NCBI RefSeq assembly: GCF_025420485.1
Contig: NZ_JAOEFD010000004.1
Span: 1-64,000, forward strand
Reading direction: 5' to 3'
DNA length: 64,000 nt
Origin: Nesterenkonia marinintestina
GTDB lineage: Bacteria > Actinomycetota > Actinomycetes > Actinomycetales > Micrococcaceae
Shown here: piece by piece, positions 59,649-64,000 of the stretch
Layout of the letters: every line of letters starts with the position of its first letter
Position numbering within the stretch: the stretch's first letter is position 1
Made by a program: the position numbers and the translations under genes
The notes under the pieces: model-generated
The model's database searches: none
What the model saw: the letters and a program-made list of their open reading frames with translations, nothing else
What the model was told of the DNA's origin: nothing

Positions 59649-60116
59649 ATGACCCGCCACCTCGCCGCAGGAGACCCCGCACCGGACTTCACCCTCGACG
59701 ACTCGGACGGCAGGACCGTCTCGCTCGCCGACTACGCCGGCAGTCACGTCATCGTCTACTTCTACCCGAAGGCCGCCACCCCGGGGTGCACGACCGAAGC
59801 CTGCGACTTCCGGGACAGTCTGAGCTCCCTGCAGTCCTCGGGGTACGGGGTCCTGGGCGTCTCGCCCGACGAGCCCGCGGCGATCCGAGACTTCGCCGCC
59901 GCCGAAGAGCTGACCTTCCCGCTGCTCTCGGACCCGGAGCACGCCGCCGCCCGGGCCTACGGCAGCTTCGGCGAGAAGATGATCCGGGACCGCACCGTCG
60001 AGGGCACGCTGCGCTCGACCTTCGTCGTCGATCCCGACGGTCGGCTGTCCTACGTCGAATACGACGTCGACGCCGAGGGCCACGTCGCCCGGCTCCGCGA
60101 GTCGCTCGGGACCTGA
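59649..60116 (+). CDS. bcp: Thiol peroxidase of the BCP/PrxQ type
   Basis: The 155-residue peroxiredoxin has the peroxidatic C47 in YPKAATPGCTTEAC and the resolving C52, the CX4C pattern of PrxQ. The downstream Arg is in EGTLRSTFVVDPDG. It reduces hydrogen peroxide and organic peroxides with thioredoxin. AAGGATGG precedes ATG 59649. It has its own promoter although it follows glxK by 94 bases. Its place among purine/glyoxylate genes may reflect peroxide from urate oxidase, though that is inference. Confidence 0.92.
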   Translation: MTRHLAAGDPAPDFTLDDSDGRTVSLADYAGSHVIVYFYPKAATPGCTTEACDFRDSLSSLQSSGYGVLGVSPDEPAAIRDFAAAEELTFPLLSDPEHAAARAYGSFGEKMIRDRTVEGTLRSTFVVDPDGRLSYVEYDVDAEGHVARLRESLGT

Positions 60117-60169
60117 TCCCGCAACGGCCTGTGCCCACACCGGCCTGAGCCTCGTCACGCCGCGTACGC

Positions 60170-61534
60170 TCAGCCGCTGCGCCTCAGAAGCCGCCCGTGC
60201 GGGGTGGTGAAGTCGACGGTCCGCCCGCGCAGGATCGTGCGGTCCACCCGTCCGAGGACCTCACGCGCGTCATAGGCGGTGATCCGGTTCCGATGCCAGA
60301 GGTCGTCGGCCCGGACGTCCCATCGGGCGTGGGGGTCGAAGACCGCGAAGTCGGCGCTGCAGCCCTCGGCGATGCGCCCCTTGTCGGCGACTCCGGCGAT
60401 CCGCGCCGGCGCGGAGGACATCCACCGGACCGCATCGGCCAGGTCCACCCCCTGCCGCTGCGCCTCCGTCCACATCAGCGAGAGTCCGAGCTGGAGCGAG
60501 GAGATCCCTCCCCAGGCTCCGCCGAAGTCCCCTCCGTCCAGCAGCTTGAGCTCTGCGGTCGAGGGCGAATGGTCTGAGACCACGCAGTCGATGACCCCGG
60601 CGCGCAGCCCCTCCCACAGCGCCCGTCGGTTGGACTCCTCGCGGATCGGCGGGCAGCACTTGAACGTGGTGGCCCCTTCGGGGACCTCCTCGGCGGACAG
60701 CACGAGGTAGTGCGGGCAGGTCTCGACCGTCAGGCGGACTCCCTCCTCCCGCGCGGCGGCGATGTCCTCCAGGGCCTCGGCCGAGGAGAGGTGGAGGATG
60801 TGTGCCCGGCAGCCGGTGCGGCGGGCGGCCTCGATCACGGCACGGATCGCTTCGTTCTCAGCCTCCCGGGGCCGGGAGCTGAGGAAGCTGCCGTACGACC
60901 TGCCCTCCGCCGCGGGGGCCGACTCCAGAGCGCGGGGGGACTCCGCGTGGACGATCATCAGAGAGTCCGCCTCGGCCAGGACGGCCATGTCCCGCTCCAG
61001 CTCGGCCGGGCTCAGGGGCGGGAACTCCTCGACCCCGGAGTCGGAGAGGAAGCTCTTGAACCCGTACACGCCTTCACGGTGCAGGGGTATGAGGTGCTCG
61101 GTGCTGCCGGGGATCGCGCCGCCCCAGAAGCCGACGTCGACGAACGCCTTCGGCTCCGCCGTCCGCCGCTTCTCCTCCAGGGCATCGACGTCGACCGTCG
61201 GCGGGAGGGAGTTCAGCGGCATGTCGATCAGCGTGGTCACTCCGCCGGCCGCGGCCGCGCGGGTTGCGGTGCCGAAGCCCTCCCACTCCGTCCTGCCGGG
61301 ATCGTTGACGTGGACGTGGGTGTCCACGAGCCCGGGCAGGAGCACCTGCTCCGCGGAGAGGTCGAGGACCTCCTCCCCCGTGAGCCCGGTCCCGAGGTCG
61401 GCGACGACGGCGATCCGGCCGTCGCGGACCCCGATCTCCGCGGCCGACGGGCCCTCCGGCAGCATGGCGCGCTCGGCGCGGATCACCATGTCCAGATGTG
61501 GGGCGTCTGCGGCCTGTTCGGGCATCGACGTCAT
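60170..61534 (-). CDS. allB: Allantoinase
   Basis: The 454-residue cyclic amidohydrolase has metal ligands H73 and H75 (VDTHVHVNDPGR), carboxylated K160 (VYGFKSFLSDSG), HAESP, ILHLSS and the late aspartate in VSDHSPS. These are the allantoinase rather than dihydropyrimidinase variants (HVHxNDPGRTEWEG). It opens allantoin to allantoate in purine breakdown. GGAGGAGG lies before ATG 61534. It follows gcl by 34 bases; the operon order is glxR, gcl, allB. The allantoate hydrolase may be the gene at 19028 or lie outside the window. Confidence 0.9.
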   Translation of the reverse strand: MTSMPEQAADAPHLDMVIRAERAMLPEGPSAAEIGVRDGRIAVVADLGTGLTGEEVLDLSAEQVLLPGLVDTHVHVNDPGRTEWEGFGTATRAAAAGGVTTLIDMPLNSLPPTVDVDALEEKRRTAEPKAFVDVGFWGGAIPGSTEHLIPLHREGVYGFKSFLSDSGVEEFPPLSPAELERDMAVLAEADSLMIVHAESPRALESAPAAEGRSYGSFLSSRPREAENEAIRAVIEAARRTGCRAHILHLSSAEALEDIAAAREEGVRLTVETCPHYLVLSAEEVPEGATTFKCCPPIREESNRRALWEGLRAGVIDCVVSDHSPSTAELKLLDGGDFGGAWGGISSLQLGLSLMWTEAQRQGVDLADAVRWMSSAPARIAGVADKGRIAEGCSADFAVFDPHARWDVRADDLWHRNRITAYDAREVLGRVDRTILRGRTVDFTTPHGRLLRRSG

Positions 61535-61568
61535 CTGTCCTCCTCCCGACGCGGTCCCGGGACCGGCG

Positions 61569-63365
61569 TCACGGCGTGGGCGTCAGCTCTGCGAGCGGGG
61601 TCAGCGCGGTGGGTGCCTCGCCCGCGGTCTGGGCGAGCGCCTCGAACTCTTCGATACTATCGAGGGCCCTGCCCATCGCGATGTTGGTCACCCGCTCGAG
61701 GATGACCTCCACCACCACCGGCACCTGGTGCTCCCGCATCAGCTCCAGGCCCTCCCGGAGTCCGTCGGCGATCCGTTCGGGGTCCTCCACGCGCAGCGCC
61801 TTGCAGCCCAGCCCCTCGGCGACGGCCACGTGGTCGACGCCATAGCCGGCGGAGGGCCCGGTCAGGTTGATGTTCTCGAACGCCAGCGAGACCTCGAAGT
61901 CCATGTCGAAGCCCCTCTGGGACTGGCGGATCAGTCCCAGATACGAGTTGTTGACCACCACATGGAGGTAGGGGATCCGGTGCTGGGCGCCGACGGCCAG
62001 CTCCTCCACCATGAACTGGAAGTCGTAGTCTCCCGAGAGGGCGACGACCGTGGCGTCAGGCGTAGCCCGAGCGACCCCGAGGGCGGCGGGTCCGGTCCAG
62101 CCGAGCGGCCCGGCCTGCCCTGCGTTGATCCAGCGGCGGGGGTGGTAGACGTGCAGCATCTGGGCGCCGGCGATCTGGCTCAGACCGATGGTGGTCACAT
62201 ACGTGGCGTCCTGACCGAAGACGGAGTTCATCTCCTGGTAGACGCGCTGGGGCTTGATCGGCCGCTCGGTGAAATTCGTCTTCCGGTGGAGCGTGGACTT
62301 CCTCCGTTCGCAGCTCTGCGACCAGTCCGAGAAGTCCGGGAGTCCGGCGCCGTCGCGACGACGCCGGGCGGCCCGCAGCAGCGCGTCCAGCGCCGCACCC
62401 GCGTCCGAGACCACGCCGAAGTCGGGGGCGAAGACCCGTCCGATCTGGGTGGGCTCGACGTCGATGTGCACGAACCGCCGACCGCGGCGGTACACCTCGA
62501 GGTCCCCGGTGTGCCTGTTGGCCCACCGGTTGCCGATGCCGACCACCAGGTCGGACTCCAGGAAGGAGACGTTGCCGTAGCGGGAGTGGGTCTGGATTCC
62601 CACCATCCCGGACATCAGCCGATGGTCGTCGGGGATCGCGCCCCAGGCCATGAGCGTCGGGGAGACGGGGACGTCGAGGAGCTCGGCGAACTCGACCAGT
62701 CGGTCCTCGGCGCCGGCGTTGAGTATCCCGCCTCCGGCCACGATGATCGGACGTTCGGCCGACGCGATCATGTCCAGGATCTTCTCCGCCTGCGCGTCGG
62801 TGGCCTCCGGCCGTCCGACGGGCAGCGGTTCGTACATGTCGATGTCGAACTCGATCTCCGTGAGCTGCACGTCCAGGGGGAGGTCGATCAGCACGGGGCC
62901 GGGACGGCCGGACCTCATGAGCCCGAAGGCCTTCTGGAAGGCGCCCGGCACCTGCCCCGCCTCGAGCACGGTCTTGGCCATCTTCGTCAGCGGCTCGGCG
63001 ACTGCGGCGATGTCCACCGCCTGGAAGTCCTCCTTGTCGAGGACCGGGACCGGCGCCTGCCCGGTGATGCACAGGATGGGCTGGGAGTCGGCCTGGGCGG
63101 CGTAGAGTCCGGTGATCATGTCGGTGCCGGCGGGGCCCGAGGTGCCGATGCACACCCCGATGTTGCCGGGGGCCGCCCGGGTGAAGCCGTCGGCCATGTG
63201 GGAGGCGCCCTCGACATGTCGGGCCAGGGTGTGGCGGATGCCCCCATGGGCCCTCATCGCTGAGTAGAGGGGATTGATGGCGGCTCCTGGGAGTCCGAAC
63301 GTCTCCGAGGCCCCCTCCTTCTCGAGGATGAGGGCGACGGCGTCCACGGCTCGCATGCGGGTCAT
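61569..63365 (-). CDS. gcl: Glyoxylate carboligase (tartronate-semialdehyde synthase)
   Basis: The 598-residue ThDP/FAD enzyme condenses two glyoxylates to tartronate semialdehyde and CO2. The defining feature is visible: V51 ([13 protein letters not shown]) stands where other ThDP enzymes have glutamate, exactly as in E. coli Gcl. The ThDP motif is [19 protein letters not shown]...VVNNSYLG in the C-terminal part, and [13 protein letters not shown] lies in the middle domain. It sits between glxR and allB on the same transcript. Confidence 0.95.
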   Translation of the reverse strand: MTRMRAVDAVALILEKEGASETFGLPGAAINPLYSAMRAHGGIRHTLARHVEGASHMADGFTRAAPGNIGVCIGTSGPAGTDMITGLYAAQADSQPILCITGQAPVPVLDKEDFQAVDIAAVAEPLTKMAKTVLEAGQVPGAFQKAFGLMRSGRPGPVLIDLPLDVQLTEIEFDIDMYEPLPVGRPEATDAQAEKILDMIASAERPIIVAGGGILNAGAEDRLVEFAELLDVPVSPTLMAWGAIPDDHRLMSGMVGIQTHSRYGNVSFLESDLVVGIGNRWANRHTGDLEVYRRGRRFVHIDVEPTQIGRVFAPDFGVVSDAGAALDALLRAARRRRDGAGLPDFSDWSQSCERRKSTLHRKTNFTERPIKPQRVYQEMNSVFGQDATYVTTIGLSQIAGAQMLHVYHPRRWINAGQAGPLGWTGPAALGVARATPDATVVALSGDYDFQFMVEELAVGAQHRIPYLHVVVNNSYLGLIRQSQRGFDMDFEVSLAFENINLTGPSAGYGVDHVAVAEGLGCKALRVEDPERIADGLREGLELMREHQVPVVVEVILERVTNIAMGRALDSIEEFEALAQTAGEAPTALTPLAELTPTP

Positions 63366-63404
63366 GAGTGCTGCTCCATTCGTCAGAGGGTCCCCGTGGG
63401 GTGC

Positions 63405-64000
63405 TCAGCCTCGGGTCGGGTCGCCCGTGCCTGAGAGCTGCTCGACCAGCTTGAAGAGTCCGGAGTGGTCGAGACCTCCGTCGCCCTGCCGCACAGTGGC
63501 TGCGACGAGCTGGGCCACGGCGCCGGCGAGGGGGATGACGACGCCGGCTTCGCGGGCGGCGGCGGTCACGATGCCCATGTCCTTGTGGTGCAGCTCGAGT
63601 CGGAATCCGGGGTCGAAGGACCGGTCCAACATCTTCCGACCCTTCTGGTCCAGCACCTTGGAGCCGGCCAGCCCTCCGCCGAGGACCTCGAGGGCGGAGT
63701 CGGTGTCGACGCCGTAGGCCTCGAGGAAGACGACGGCCTCGGCCAGCATCTGGATGTTGCCCGCGACGATGAGCTGATTGGCGGCCTTGACGGTCTGGCC
63801 GGACCCCGAGGGGCCGACCCGGACGACGGTCTTCCCGACGGCCCCGAGGACGTCGCCGACGGCGTCGAAGTCGGCCTGCTCACCGCCGACCATGATGGAC
63901 AGCGCCGCGTCGATGGCGCCCTGCTCACCGCCTGAGACCGGTGCGTCCAGCGGGTGCAGCCCCGCCTCACGGGCCTGGTCGGCGAGCTCGCCGGCGACGT
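63405..64000 (-). CDS. glxR: Tartronate semialdehyde reductase (2-hydroxy-3-oxopropionate reductase), partial
   Basis: The C-terminal 198 residues are present; the 5' part lies beyond the window. Visible are VSGGEQGAIDAALSIMVGGE (the typical DAPVSGGxxGA substrate motif region, residues about 14-40 of the fragment), GQTVKAANQLIVAGN with the catalytic Lys, and HHKDMGIVTAAARE. It reduces tartronate semialdehyde to D-glycerate with NAD(P)H. It is upstream of gcl by 39 bases in one operon. Hydroxypyruvate isomerase, which often accompanies it, may lie outside. Confidence 0.92.
   Translation of the reverse strand, partial: VAGELADQAREAGLHPLDAPVSGGEQGAIDAALSIMVGGEQADFDAVGDVLGAVGKTVVRVGPSGSGQTVKAANQLIVAGNIQMLAEAVVFLEAYGVDTDSALEVLGGGLAGSKVLDQKGRKMLDRSFDPGFRLELHHKDMGIVTAAAREAGVVIPLAGAVAQLVAATVRQGDGGLDHSGLFKLVEQLSGTGDPTRG

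Noticed and set aside
1-64000. tRNA, rRNA, riboswitch, phage or plasmid origin features
   Set aside because: No cloverleaf, conserved rRNA segment, aptamer core, integrase, transposase or replication gene was recognised by reading; a covariance-model search would be needed to exclude small RNAs.

Overview
The window is high-GC DNA (roughly 70 %) with tightly packed genes, frequent 4-bp stop/start overlaps and GTG/TTG starts. Its protein families point to an actinobacterium of the order Micrococcales, probably Micrococcaceae-like: a CmtR-type cadmium sensor, actinobacterial arsenate reductases, an ECF42 sigma factor with a DGPF partner, a CGNR zinc-finger protein, and LysG/LysE. I cannot name the species. 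I saw no tRNA, rRNA, CRISPR array, transposase or prophage gene.

Layout. 1-2.8 kb: a metal-resistance and gene-decay patch. It holds a Cys-rich metallothionein-like peptide (128-262), a cmtR-cadD cadmium operon, a toxin gene with an in-frame amber codon fused to its antitoxin, and a GNAT gene with an in-frame amber codon. 3.2-6.9 kb: a type III polyketide synthase, methyltransferase and flavin monooxygenase operon facing a UbiA prenyltransferase, probably for a phenolic or quinone lipid. 7.0-10.5 kb: arsenic resistance (arsR facing arsM, acr3 and two arsenate reductases). 11.1-20.3 kb: a minus-strand catabolic block with two YtcJ-type amidohydrolases, a sodium-solute symporter, a ThDP enzyme, a LysR regulator and a carbamoylase/allantoate-hydrolase-like enzyme; its substrate is unknown. 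20.5-25.8 kb: an aldo/keto reductase, an ECF42-DGPF pair with a recognisable promoter, and a diacylglycerol-kinase/Mur-ligase-like pair.

25.9-30.6 kb: EamA transporter, nitrilase-type amidase, ureohydrolase and DavB-like flavin monooxygenase, the enzyme set expected for the arginine 2-monooxygenase route (arginine to guanidinobutyramide to guanidinobutyrate to GABA plus urea). 55.8-58.2 kb carries the paralogous lysine version (davB-davA, lysine to 5-aminovalerate). A lysG/lysE basic amino acid export pair with a strong palindromic operator lies at 33.1-34.9 kb, so handling of basic amino acids recurs in the window. 34.9-44.5 kb: mostly membrane and hypothetical genes (phytoene-desaturase-like oxidoreductase, MATE exporter, CPBP protease, CGNR protein, hotdog thioesterase). 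44.6-49.6 kb: a HAD-GH65 fusion (disaccharide phosphorylase plus beta-phosphoglucomutase) with a sugar-porter MFS protein. 49.8-55.6 kb: a Vms1/eRF1-like protein, etfBA, an AbiEi/DUF559-like protein, an AEC transporter and a PfpI protein. 58.3-64 kb: the glyoxylate/purine arm, with glycerate kinase, peroxiredoxin, allantoinase, glyoxylate carboligase and tartronate semialdehyde reductase (cut by the window end).

Repeats. Four copies of an exactly 74-bp palindrome-ended element lie between 3.1 and 20.5 kb, and a second palindromic family occurs at 48.2, 52.8 and 54.0 kb, two of its copies bracketing the AbiEi-like gene. Other long hairpins sit at operon ends and probably terminate transcription.
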